Positions 26,901 to 40,900 of a DNA stretch of 64,000 nucleotides are shown in pieces. The stretch lies in assembly GCF_014851395.1 (NCBI RefSeq), contig NW_024040041.1:15241742-15305741 (forward strand), in the 5' to 3' direction. Source of the DNA: Micropterus salmoides. Its lineage: Eukaryota; Chordata; Actinopteri; Centrarchiformes; Centrarchidae. The notes under the pieces are model-generated. The model made no database searches. It was given only the letters and a program-made list of their open reading frames with translations, and was not told the origin of the DNA. A program made the translations under genes and the position numbers. Position 1 is the stretch's first letter. Every line of letters begins with the position of its first letter.

Positions 26901-29900
26901 TCTGAGTTAACAAACAAGTGTGTGTGTCTCTGATTTCTTCTCTCATCTTTGTACATTTATGAAGTAGATTTATCATCTAAAAATCCTGTTCTGTCTGAAT
27001 TCACCTTTAATGTCTAAGAAAAAAAGGTTTTAAAAATAACACTCTCCCCAGATATATGTACTTACAAATACAAACATGTGCAGATATATGCTACCTTATT
27101 ATGGCAAATAAAATAACCTCTGTTTTTTGAGTGATACTCAGTTCATGTTTGTGTTGGTTGGTAAAGCAAGCTCAGGCAGCCATACTGGACGTCTTATTTT
27201 GGGAAAGAACAGCTGAAACAACTGTGAGTGTATTCGTTAACTTAAAACTTTATCTAAACTAGTGCTGTTTTTAAGTGATGATGGGTGTCACCACATTACA
27301 TAACGATACATCTTACCAAGCCAGAGAAGGTGTAAATATCACGTTGCTTAGGTAGCTCAACAAACTACCTGGTCATCTTATCATCACACCCAAAGCAATT
27401 TAGTACACTGTGTAGCAACAATGTAACTCAGGACACGGAATCTAGTTAATCAGACCACTCACGTTTAGCTATGATGTTAAAGAATGGACCCATTACTGTA
27501 ATTTATGATATAAGAAACATATTTCTTTTCTAATCCATAATTGTTTTACTTGATTGTGCACAATCAGATATCCTATGGACCTTTAAGACTTCAGCTGTGG
27601 TTACTAACAGATGTCTGACACAACTGCACAGCCTCTATTGGCCACCTGAGATGCAATCTAATAATATGATTGCCTGTTAGGTTGCTTTCAGAAGCTGTTC
27701 ACTGGCTCGCTACAGAGTACCAGCATGCTTCCTGCCTTGCTTTCAGTGGCTCAGTGCTGGCTAGCTGGAGTCTGGTCTCTCCTCGTCCCACCAACTGGGA
27801 CAATTATATAAGACTTTCAAGAGATATTCATGGATGACTGAGCAACGCAAGCCTCAACAGAAGCCTCTAACTCATGCTCTCCCCTAACTCCTTGTCTTGT
27901 CTACTGTATGTCTTTTAGACAATGTGACAGATGTACAAGCCCATAGATACATGCTGAAGCTAACGCTAACAAACAGTCATTCTTGCTCAACAAACACAAT
28001 ACAATATCATCTCTGTTTACAGTTTTGACTCCTCAGTACAGATCTCTCAAACATACACATCTACACACAAATGCCCCGGGTGCTGCTACTTACCCCAAGC
28101 TCGGTAACTAAGATGTCAGTAATGCTGCCCAGGACTGTCACACAGTCAAAAATATTCCAGGCATCTTTGAAATAATTCTGTGAAGAAAGTAGAGAGAGAG
28201 AGAGAGAGAGAAGAGGGATAGAGAAGACAGAGGGAAAATGGCGAGAGGGTGACATGTAGAAGAACATGGATGTGGCAGGGACAGAAAGGAAAAGACAGAG
28301 AAAATATTGACAGAGAAATGTGCGATGCAAGGAGAGAAAGAAAGAGTAAGACAGAGAGCATTAGAGAATAAAAGTCAGACAGAAAGAGAAAGAGGACATG
28401 AAAATGAGAAGGGAAAAAAAGGCACATTAGTGTCCAACGGGAACAGGAAAGAAATTAGATAAGACAAATGAACCATCAGTGACGGCATGGATGCCAGCAG
28501 ACAAGCTAGGGACAGCTTGTACTGCACCAAACATTGCACCTCATAAACCAAAATCAACACAAAGTCACACTGAATTCCTTCTGCTTTTAAAAAAAAAAAA
28601 AAAAAAAGGGTATCACATCCCTCTCCTACATGCAATTAATTAACTCCATGCATACATCTGCACAAATACATTCATCCACAGCTATACATTATTATAGATT
28701 TAGACATTTTCTCTTTATAAGTAGAACGACTCAAAGAGAAAGAGGGATAGTGAGGAACAAATGCTTATGAGGTCTGCATCTTTGCTCTCCTACGTATTGC
28801 CTGCAGCCAAACTGTGCATTAGACAAGTGGAGGGAAAATAAGAGAGCAAGGGAGGCGGCTATTAAAATAAAGCACCTTGACAAACACACACACACAAAGA
28901 CACACACGCAGACGTCTCTGAGGCCTGGTGTTATTTGTGTATATGATTGTGCAGTGCGTGTTTTTGAGTGCAATCTCCCAAATTCAAATCCTATCCTGCT
29001 TAATCTCCACCCTCTCTGTAATCTTTGCTTCTCTTTTGACCGCCTATCTGTCATTCACTCTCGTTCTTCTAATTACTGTATTATCGTCCCCCCTCTGTCC
29101 TGTATCTCTTCCCAACATTCATCCCTAAACTATCTCTTCTATCCCTTTTTTCCTTGTTCGCCTCCCATTTCTCTGCAGCTCCGATGATTGCACACTTTAC
29201 TGCTGACTTCTGGCAGTTTCTTTGCATCTTTGTACCTTGTAGCTCAATATTTCCCCACAGTTTCTCCTTATATATGTAAGCAGTAATGCACGACAGACAA
29301 GAACACCTCCATGACGTGAAACAGAGAATCGTTTAATTTGAAAATGTCTTTCATCACGGTCTCTTTTTGCACATTGTTTTGATTATCAGGCATGCATGCA
29401 TATTTCTTTTTTGTGTGTTTTCACCAGAAATGCTTATTGTCGTTTTAAATACTTTTTCTTAAGTCTATTATAATTACCCAAAAATACAAAATAGAACAGT
29501 TTTCATGGGCTATAAGCTAAGAGTGGATTTCAGGCAGGGTACAGTGGATCTACAGAGAATTTTAGGTGTTGCTGTCACTAGTTGTTGGCCAAGCACACAT
29601 TTCTTTGTCCTAAATAAAATGTAAAAAATCTTTCTGGAGTGTTTTTCTAGTTTGGCTCATGAGCTGAGCGAATCTCAACTTTTTGACTCTGCTCTGTCTG
29701 GCGGAAGAGAGTGTCATACACTGGCTGCTAACCAGTAATAATCTATGTGGATACAGTGATACCATGTAACAATAATAATAACTGATTTTTCAGCACTTTC
29801 TACAAAGATACAGTACAGCAGTCCTCACCACACACAAACCCACACACGCATGCACTCACCAGTGCTCCAAAGGCGATGATCTTGAGTACACACTCCATGG

Positions 29901-30090
29901 AGAAGAGGGAGGTAAACACTATGTTCAGGTTGGCTAACACAGCTTCATAGGTGTCAGAAGCTTCGTCATACTATAAACAAACACACACGCAGGAAACGCA
30001 CACGTTCACACCAACAGACCAGAGTACAAACAGAGGGAATTGGATTGCCATACACACAGATAAGTGTGCATTAATAAAGACATACATACA

Positions 30091-30129
<39 letters not shown>

Positions 30130-31914
30130 CGCCAGGGACAGAAAGGAAGGGGAGTATTAAGACATTTAAAGAGATACACAGTTCAGCTCACCCAGTGGAG
30201 AGTCAGACATATCCGTTGAAATGTTTTTTATCACAGGAAATAGTGTACACAGAAATGTCGGATTAAGTCCAACCTAATTAGTGTTTATGTTTGTAACTGA
30301 GGGGCAGACAGCAAAAGATAAAGAAACAAAAAGAGAGAAATGATAACTACCGCAGCTCAGTAGTTAATGTTGTTTTCTTGATGTGTGTTAATAGAATGTT
30401 TATATGTGCATTACCATTTCTGTGTTTGTAGCATGTAGACTTTTACCTTCATCATCAGCACAACTGTGTTGAGCGCGATCATTGCCATGATAGTATACTC
30501 AAATGGCGGCGACACCACAAACTCCCACATTCGGTACTGGAAACTCAGCTTGTTCTGAGGCATGTGGCGTGTCAGGGGCCTGGCGTTGATGGCAAAGTCT
30601 ATACAAGCTCTCTGCAAAAAATAAATAAATAAAGAAGAACAAAAAGGTTTGGTTCTCATCCTGTTATGATTTTGTATACCTTCTTCTCTATACAGTCCTC
30701 CCTCTTCCTGCCTTCCGGTCACCCTCTGAACACTCTTCATCTCTATCCTCCTTCACTCCTTTAATCCTTCCTCACCTCATTCTTTTCTAAACTGTAATCC
30801 TCCATCATCTTGTCTCCTTGCTCCTGGAAGGTGATGATGATGAGAGCCACGAAGATGTTGACGAAGAAGAAGGGGAAGACCACGAAGTACACCACGTAAA
30901 AAATGGACATCTCCATCCGGTACCCCGGGCTCGGGCCCTGGTTCTCATAAGTCGCATCCACTGAATGCTTCAGCACCCTGCAAAGGAAGAGAAGGGAACA
31001 GGGGAGGGTCATTGGTTGTCAGACAGCATGAGTGCTACATGTGACGGTGCATGCTCACGTGTACTCACTGCGGCCACCCCTCTCCGGTAGACACGGTGAA
31101 GAGGGTGAGTAGGGCCCAAGCCACGTTGTCGTAGTGGAAATCGTACTTCTTCCACTCCCGCTTCTGCGCCTTCACTTCGTTATCACGTTCATACACCAGA
31201 TACTCGCCCCTGAGATACACATATCATCATCAGCACAATGCGTAAAGCAAAGGTTTTGCTTCTAAATTTCTATAGTTTTGTGTGTCTAAGTAGATACTGA
31301 AGATGCAGAGCAAGGAGAAGAGACACCTGAAGTGTTTAAAATGGTTTTTAAACATCAGGAAAGTATGTGTGTGAGCAGAACATTTTCACCGCTCAAGGCA
31401 AATGCAGTCTGGTATTTCCTGACCTGCAGTCGCGCTCAAACTCTTTTGATTCATCAGTGCAGTAAAAGAAGCGTCCCTTGAAGAGCTGCACGGCCACCAC
31501 AGCAAAGATGAACATGAACAGTAAGTACACAATCAGGATGTTGAGCACATTCTTCAGAGAGTTCACCACACAGTCAAACACAGCCTGAGGATAGAGAAAG
31601 AGAACAACAGAGCGAGAGATGCTGATTATTGCATGAAAGAAATATATTGGATTGAAATTATTTGTGTACTTTGGTGCTGAATTGTGGCATCAACTGCTTT
31701 AAAAATGTTAAGGGCTGTCTGGTAGCAGGTTAAGTAACTTGAAAATGTCTAACATACTATATTGTTAACTCCAATCTGAGGTCAAACACTTTCTATGTAA
31801 ACATACCTTGAGTTTGGGAAGACGTTTAATGGTCTTCAGAGGTCTTAACACTCTCAGTACCCGCAGAGACTTGATAGTGCTGATGTCTTTTCCCTTACTG
31901 CTCCCTCTGTATGT

Positions 31915-31951
<37 letters not shown>

Positions 31952-34900
31952 TAAAAAGAGTCAGCAGGTTCAGGTGGATATGACAGGCTTAGTTCTCTCG
32001 ATTCCAAAATGGCAGTGAGCAGCCATTCCTTGATGGTATTTGTGTCCGAGTTAACTCAATCTGAGTAACTGCGTCTGGGTTAAATACATAGCAACACATG
32101 CAGCATTGCTATCATATCACGCTTCAGCCTGATCTCTAAGTGTGAGGTTAGCATTGTAGCTACATGGTAGAGTTAGGTGGTATTTTAAAACTACAGTTCA
32201 TGCTATGGGAACAACTGATGTCATTCCTGTCTGAGTGCTATCTAGTAGCTACGCTTGTTTACTACTTTGCAATGTATTTCAATGCTTTACAAAGATGGCT
32301 AAAGCCTCGGCTTGCACATGCCCAGCTAATGGTGAAATATATTCATGCTGCATTGAAACCTTGCTTTCCATGCTGCAATATTTCTTCTTTAAAGCAGCAG
32401 TTTGAAAGATGGGGAACTCTATTCTACACAGAGACATTTACAGAGAGAGTTTAGTCGTGGTCTAAGTGAGACATAAACAAACCCCATATTTTCTGTTAGC
32501 AGCTTACTACAGGAATCCTTGTTAGTGCCCTTCTGTTAACATTAAGACCGCTTAGAAAAGCTCCCACATTGTATGGTTAAAAAAATATATAAAACTAACT
32601 CTAAACATAATTCACAATTTGGAAGTGTAACAATGTGTATAAAAGAGGTAAAAAACTCGGATGGACAGCCAAACTCTCTCTTGTGATGACTCAACCAGTT
32701 CATTTCTGTCAACTCTAAACTACAACTGGGATAAGCTGGTTTTACAGCATTGTTCAAACAGCATGGAATCTTGTCTTGTAGGCCAATATATATATATATA
32801 TATTAGCGAGCATTTCATGATTGAAATGCTGAGCCAAACCTCTTCCTTTTTGTTGCTTTGGTTTTCTAGGTACAGGTGTGAGGAAAAAGGAAACAACCTT
32901 TTGTTTCAGTTGCACCGAACACCCTTCAGAAAGCTAAAAATATATTATTTAAGTACTACAGGAGAGCCTGCCAGTTAGCAAACAGACTATGCACTACCGT
33001 AAACATCTAATGAGATTGTAAAGTAACAATAAACGAGTTAACTGATGAAAAAAGGGCTACTCACTAAACTGAATGAAATAATGTTTGCTTAAAGAGGTCA
33101 TAATATGCTCATTTTCAGGTTCAAAATCTTATTTAGGGGTTGTTTAGATGGTTTCATTTAAAATTTTTATATGACCATATTTAATGTCATACTGCACATT
33201 CCTCCAGATCCTCTTTTCACCCTGTGTGTTGAACGCTTCATTTTAGCTACAGGGTGATGCATCTTTCCTCTACAAGATCTTTGTTGGGAGTTGCACATGC
33301 GCAGTTCTTAGTTAAGGACTACTAGCCAATCAGAAGCAGAGTAGGGCGGGTCAGTGAGAGACAGGTAAACACAGCTTCGGTTCAGCTGTATATCCCCTTA
33401 CCAGCTTAGCGACATAGACTGGAGCAAGAGTTTCAGAGTAATGAGGTATTAATCTGTAACAAATGTATCTTTCATCCATAAAGCTATAACTGAGCTCTGT
33501 CTCTACATCACAGTAACAACTTTATGTCCATTGACTACCTGGAGGGTAGCTAATGTTTGGAAGGGAGAGGAGGGGTGTTCTGCAGCTCAGTGTTTTTCCA
33601 TCAGTGTTTTGAGGGCGTGTCGGACTAGCCTCTTGGCGAGCGTTATATGACGCACATTTTGCTTGGATGAAAGGGAAACAGCTGGACTACAAACGAGCTG
33701 TTTTCAAGCAGTTCAGAGCAGACTTTTCTGTGGGAGATGAGAACTCCCTTTGGGGTGGACTTTTTTCACTTTGCAAACCTATTACATGCACAAAAAAGAT
33801 ATATAACACAATAAAGGAGAGGGAAAAGCCAAAAAGCATAATATGACCTCTTTAAATAAGTGGCTAACTTCTCAGCATCATAGAAAACTTTACGGTAGTT
33901 TTAACTCTTTACCCGGATTTTTCAGAATTTCTCACACATCCGGTAGAAAGATCAGGGTGAAGAGAAAAAGGTCTAAGGTCAATGGCAGTGGTCCTTAGGG
34001 GAGAAGGCAGCTGTGTGTACAGATGCCTGTGTCTTACAGCTGCTATACCAGATGGTAGACTGCTGGTGGTGCGCATGTGTGTGCAAGTGAGTTTCTTTTT
34101 TGGTGTGTGTCTGTGTGCACATTTTCACCTGTCTTTGGGTGAACATTTCCCAGACGTTTCCTTATGGGGATTTAGGTTGTGTTCATATTTACTGTACTAA
34201 TGACATTTTCCTGCGATTAACTTGTGATTAGCACAAAATATGAAATGGTATCTTTGTGATTCTGTTTAACTTGAGGTTTAGTTGAGTCACAGCTGTTCCA
34301 TGGTGAACAATGGAAAAAAGGGGAAGAATAGACAAGTACAGAAGTCAACTGTGATGGAGGATGAATGAAAAGGAAAGATGTGTGATCTGAAGAACAGGCG
34401 CTGGTAGTGCAGAAGGAGAAAATGTGGAGGAGAAGAAAGAAAAACTTTACCCGCCGCCGCTGCTGGTGGTCCGAACGAAGAGATGAGAAAGGGGTGAGAG
34501 ACAGCGAGACATAGACCGGGGAGAAAGAAACAGAATGGGACACAGAGAAAGGAGGGATTTCGAGGGACAACATCCATATGAGAAACAGAGAGAGAAAAAG
34601 AGAGAACACAAGGCCTGCTTTTTATAAGAGCAACCCTCCCACCCCATAGACTACTGTTTCCAGATCTAGCAAACACTTGCATATGTGTTTTAAGGTTTAT
34701 GCATGCTCAATCTAGACTAAAAGCGTGACGAGAATACAGCACAATACTACTGCATTCATCTCTGACATTTCATTAGTGATGAGTATAAATGCCAGATGTT
34801 GCTTCTGAGAGTGACTATTACTAGTATTGTCATTCAGCTGGAAAAATACTACTGGATAATTTGATTACATTGTATTCTAATTCCACCAATATTTTCCAAA

Positions 34901-37900
34901 TACAGTTGAGTCTATTATTATTATTATTATATATCTACAAAGCCGTAGATGTGAGCTAAGTCTATTAGACTGTACGTCTTAAATTACTGCCCACATATAA
35001 ACAAACACATAATGCTTATCAGAACACTGCCTGGTGAAAAAGAATCTCAAAACGTCAAGGTATCCCTCTAAGGTAACTGAGGCCAGTCAGTAAGCATGCA
35101 AGTGTCTCTGTGTCGGGATCTTAGTCCAGCTACAGAAATGTGCAAGACAGCGACACAAGCGGTCCAAGACACCAGCAGCCCTCAGACCAGACTAATTGGA
35201 TTAAAGGAGTGATAAACATCTGCAATGAGACTGCTGAGCCTTTCTGGAGTGCCGTTTGATTTCCACCAATTGAATTAAGGCCCTATCTGGATGTGTGCGA
35301 GTCTGTTCCGACTGGTTCGGATCTCCCCATCAGCCATTAGTGTCGTTAACCCCTATTATAACTAAGTCAGACATTACTGGTTCAACTGGCCTAATTGATT
35401 GTTTTGTGAGTTTGTCTTCATGTTAACATACAACATGACAACAGTTTTGTTTTCTCTGTGGCACTCAATTATTAGTATTTATTATCTGCTCACATTAACT
35501 GCCGTGCCATTTTTGTATGCTCTTTGATTTTGAATCTTTCTGTGATTACTTGAAGTTTCTTTGTCCAGTAATCTTCACCACTTTTAACACTGTGTCACTG
35601 CATACATCTATTTATTAGTCCATAGTTAACATTTCCCCGGGAAGTACAGACGTCACAGAGAGAGGAAATACAGACACATATAAAGTTGACCCACGTGTAA
35701 ATATGAAACTCAAAGGTTAGAGGACACAAGTGTTAAGGACAGAAGCACACAGATATATACACACAAACAGAAACACAGACAGGTTTATGTGTACCACATA
35801 CACAACTAGAAATCAGGGGAAAGAGTGTTAGTGAAACACACACAAAAAAGATGATTCAGAGAGAAAGACTGGTGCAAAAGTCAGTCTTATAGATGGGGCA
35901 CCACCACTAGAACCCTGGAGCACCTGCTTAGTTCATATTTTCTTTATTGGACAAGCAATTTTTCATCTTCCTGCTGGCCCACAATCAGTAACATTGTACT
36001 ACTGTGTTGAGTAGTAGGTGTTCAAACTGCTGAATTTGTCTTTGTATTTTTTCTTTATTCATTTTTATCCTCCTCAAGCACATGCTATATTGCTGCCATT
36101 TAGCCTCAACTAAGACAAGTTTGTTTGATACCATATCTTTATTCAAAGTGTGTATTTTCACATATAAGCTACAAAACCTAGACAGAGTCAGACCATGTTG
36201 AAACAGATCCCTCAACACAAAAAAGCTGACATTTTTCATTGATGAAACAAAATCATTTATGGAGAAGTCCACCAGAGAAGAGGCATTATAATATTAATTA
36301 TAATAAAATATGTAAATTATATTGGTGGGTTTTCCTAAAGGTAATGGATACTGCTGGCCACAAACTACAGTGTAGACGCAGGTAACAGTACATTTTAAGA
36401 ATTTATAGTAACTCTATAATGACCATGGTTAGAATGAGGTTAAAATATTCATTTTTTTCAATTTCATAAGTTTGTGAGATTTTTTTCTTCTTCGTATTCC
36501 TTGTTGACCCGAAATAACTATTGCGTGAACATTTTTGAGTCCAGGAGAATGAGGAAGAAGAAGTAAGAGAGTTGTCGGGTCTTGCTATGAACGGTGAAAG
36601 AGGTGAAGGGACGGAAGAAGAGCATAGGAGGAAAGGGAGATAATTATAAATAGGGACGGCTCAAGTCTTCTTTGGCTATAAGGAACAACTTCAGGTTTTA
36701 CTGTAGTTCAGTTTCCACAGATTTAAGGCAATTTGAAAGCTGAGTGATCAGGTTCAAACTCCAGCTTAAAGGGAACAGCTTAAAGGAGCACTGAAGGGAC
36801 AATGTTGCAGGACACCATGCTGGGTAAAATGCAAAGTGGAGGGGTTTGTTTTGGTTTACACTTGGCAAACTTCCTATCAGCTTATGATTCAAAGTCATCA
36901 AGAGTTAAGGCGGTACCAAATAGATCATCAAATGCATTATGCAGCATGCATTCAAATATTTATGTTTCTCAGCCATTTCCATCTTAGTTGACGTGGATAA
37001 GGAGACCTTGTGCGAATATGGATGTAGACCATCCTCATCAACAGAGTCTATGAAATTGGTGTCAGTTTCATTTCAATTCACTTCCACTGAAATAATTAAT
37101 TATTTTTAAAAGATTAATGAAAAGGCTCATGTGGCCTCAAGAATTTAAAATTTAAGAGAGAAGAGAAGGCATTGCAAAATGAATGGCAAAGGAGCAAGCA
37201 CACATGTCTAACGTTCCCAAACAGACTGGATCTATAGCTATAGTATTTTCTTGAAAGAGAAAATATTATATAATATATTCAGAAAATATTATGAAAGGTA
37301 AGCAAATGTCTTACTGAAGTGGTTAATAGGAAAGTGTGTCAGACCTTTATTCTGACTTCAGAATACCAATGAACGTTGACATTTACAGCAAGCTAAAATT
37401 GTGCTAAGCTCATACCATGTCAGATTTGCTTTGAGGGAAAGTACAAATGGTCATTTACTTGCACAGTGAATGTGTGGCAGGATCAACATAACTAGTTAAT
37501 CTTTTTCTGATAGAAAATACAATATCCAATGGCCAGAGAATCTTGGCCTCCATGTGAGGATGCTTCTTGTGTCTGCCAGATCTACTGTCTACAACCTTTC
37601 CCCACACAGGTGTAACACACACAAGAGCACAAAAGCTAAACCTTTGTGTGGCACAGAAATTGTTGTTTCCTGAAAATACAGACTGGATTTTTAATAAAAA
37701 AGGATCAATTAGAACCTATCAAACAAACTACTTCAGCAGATGACCGGTGAAAGAATTTGTCGTAGGAAACAGTTTTACCATAATATACATATTGGACTGT
37801 ATTACTTAAACTTTAAGTAACAGCAATATCACATTAGCTTTAATGTTGACTGCAGTCCTGGAGGTCTGCTTCCCCCCACCATGCAAAAGCATGACAGCAA

Positions 37901-40900
37901 CTCCCAGAACTCATAATTCATGCTGTATACCCAGCATAGTCTCATAAACTAAATCCTAACTTAACGCAGTTATGCAGATGTTTTTTTATCCTCACAGTCA
38001 TGCAGATCAAGTAGGGTTTAAAGTACCTGCTTTGCCGTGGAGAAGGGTGTGGAGATTTTTGGGAGCCAGCATGACCTGGCCAGGCTTTGCATGGGCATTT
38101 AACTCTAGAACGCCTTGGGCACTAAAGGGTTACAGGTGCAAAGGGTGGTCCTCACCTCTCACAGGGTTGAAGAAGAGGTAGATAGGAAGGGAATGCTTGG
38201 ATACTATTTTTTAACATGTTGGGGAGTGTGGGATTGGTGGAGGGGCTTGGAAAAGACAGGAATGCGGGTGCAAAGTCAAATGAGAGATAAAAGGAAGAGG
38301 AAATGGCCATCTGTAGAGGACTGACCATTTGTAAGCATAGGTATGAAAAAAAGTTTAATGGAGGAGAAGACAACAGAGAGAGCATGAACGAACAGAAGTC
38401 AGGGAGAGATGAAGGAGAAAGGAGACGCAGAGAAAACCCAAAAATGAGCCACGGGTGAATAAAAAAATAACAGGGAGGGCTGTACTCCAAGGTACCAGTG
38501 AGGCAGTAGAGAGGCAGGAGAGAAGGAAGAGCAAGGAGGTAAGAGAGGAGAGAACAGAGGGAGGCTGGAGGGAGACTTACGTGAAGGCGAAGGCCACCAG
38601 AGCACCACTAACCACTATAAAGTCAAGGATGTTCCATAAGTCCCGGAAATAAGAGCCCTGGTGCAAGACCAATCCTAGATCCACCATCTGCAAGAGAAGA
38701 AGAGAACATATGAAATGTGAGCCCCTGAAAAATAGATGTGCAATTTGGCCTTAGTGTGAGATGAGAATTTGGGCAGGGGTTCTCACATACATACATCTGG
38801 AGGAAGCTGTGGATTCTTGATTCTTATTTTTTCTTGATTTGCCTTACCTTTATCAGCATCTCAAATGTGAACACTCCTGTGAAGACATAGTCGAAATAAC
38901 GTAGAACCTGCACAAACGAAAAAGAGGGAATGATTTGCTGCTACATCATGCTAGTGGAAAAGAGTGACAGGTTGGTTATGTACAGTAGGGCTGAAACGAT
39001 TTATCGATTAAATTGATTGCCAAGCAAAAGTAATCCTACTTCTTAAACAACGCATCAATGAATCGTGGAAATAATCTATTCGAATACTAAAATCATCGTT
39101 AGCTGCAGCCCTAACGTACAGTATGATTTCCAAATTCAGATGTTCAGACAATTATTTTAAACTTTAAATGTGCTGTACATTTTTACATTTTGCATTTAGC
39201 AGATGCTTTTGTCCAAAGCAACTTACAATAAGTACATTTCTCAGAAGAAAGTGAAAAAACAATAGGTTTCTGTTCTCTACTATTTTTTAAGAGCCAGGAT
39301 TTATTTCTTTTTTGGCTATGCCAAGTCCAGGTGAACTCTGAACAACTGAGTCTTGAGTTACGTGCGGTAGCTGGTAAGCAACTCTGCTTCCTGACATTTG
39401 CCAGGAGCTCATTTCACCAATGCAACGCCTCAGCAGAGAAGAGTTGTGGCTTAGCTGAGTGACTTTTGCTTGCTCTGAGCGATGCCGTTGCAAGCAGACC
39501 AGCAGAGGTAGTTGAGCGGAGAGCTCGAGCTGTTGCATAAGGTCTGACTAACACCTGGAGGTAAGTGGGGGCAGTTTCATTGATAGCCTTTTAGGCCACT
39601 ATGATTGTCATAAATCTGATGCGAGCTACTACAGGAGCCAGGGGAAGTTTTGGAAGATGGGGGTCACATGGTAGACCATTGGTAGATTAAATACGAGGCG
39701 TGCTGTGGCATTCTGTATACATTGCAGAATTTGATTGCGAACTGGGTGCTTTTTATTACCTGATATTTTAAGTGTATGTAAGTACACGTGGGAGAAGCAG
39801 TACTTACAAAGTGCATTGCATATAAATGTTTATTATACCTGCATAAACATGCTATACAAAAATAATCCATGAGTTTGTCTCCCTCTGGGTAAGATTTAAA
39901 AATTGTCCTTTAAATCATTAAAATGTTCTGTTATCAAAATAATAGGAGGAGATAATTATGTGATATGATTTATCTATTTATTGGTCCAACTCCACCGAGG
40001 GCTGGAGTGAGGCTACAAAGAAAAAAGCAACCACTATGTTAAATAAAAAACAAAATTAAAATGAATTGTTATAACATGTGTATACATAATATTTCATACA
40101 ACAAAAGCATTGGTACATTAATCTTTGTCGACTTTCTCACATTGTTGCGAGGGGACTCGGGCCAGACAGGGTCTTCAGCAGCCAAGGCGATACTGCTCAT
40201 GGCAATGACCAGCAGGATACACATCTCAAAATAACGCAAGGTGCAGATGTAGTGACACGCCCGCCGAAACCTAGGAGCACATAAAGAAATGTAGTTTTTT
40301 AATGCTATGCATGAGACCTGCTTTATAAGTACAATGTATGTGCTTTCTCCATCCAGTTGTGGATGTTGGCAGAATGCAGTCCTGTGTGTCAGCTTACGTG
40401 CATTTATATGGTGTAGGCAAGTGTGTGTGGATGTGTTTGTAACCATCCCACTTACGGGTTGGTGGTAGACAGGATGAACATGGAGCTGTAGGGAGGCATG
40501 GGCCTGGGTCCTCCTTCACCTCCCTTCTCGTCATCATCATCATCCTTATTCTCCTTCGCTGGCAGTGGCTCTGTGTTGGCATTCTTATTAACTGGATCAA
40601 AGAGGGAGAGAAAAAATGGGAGGTGATGGCATGAAAACAAAAGTTTATTCAAGGAAACACTTAAAGAAGAGTGAAGGTAAAGAAAACAACACACATGCCT
40701 GCTGCCCTTACCCTGCAGTATGGCATTGGTGGATGGAAAAATTGGCATGTCAACAGTTGTGTAGTCATGGTGGGGCAGCCTGATGACACTGTTGGCACGG
40801 TGGTGTGCAATGCTCCCATAGCTATCTAATGTGACCAAACTCCCATGAGTGCCACTGTTAGCAAGATGGAGGGCAGATCCAAAGCCAGAGGCCACAGTGT

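Larger units (their letters stand above)
31907..38580 (-). other. cacna1a: intron 24, the longest in the window
   Basis: A 6.7-kb intron holding the AC repeat at its acceptor end and a 767-bp inverted-repeat transposon (33089-33855). The remainder is A/T-rich and shows nothing recognisable. Confidence 0.8.

Noticed and set aside
38152..38608. Minus-strand frames next to exon 24
   Set aside because: They are the reverse of a GA-rich intron stretch, with Ser/Pro/Leu-rich translation and no conserved motif.
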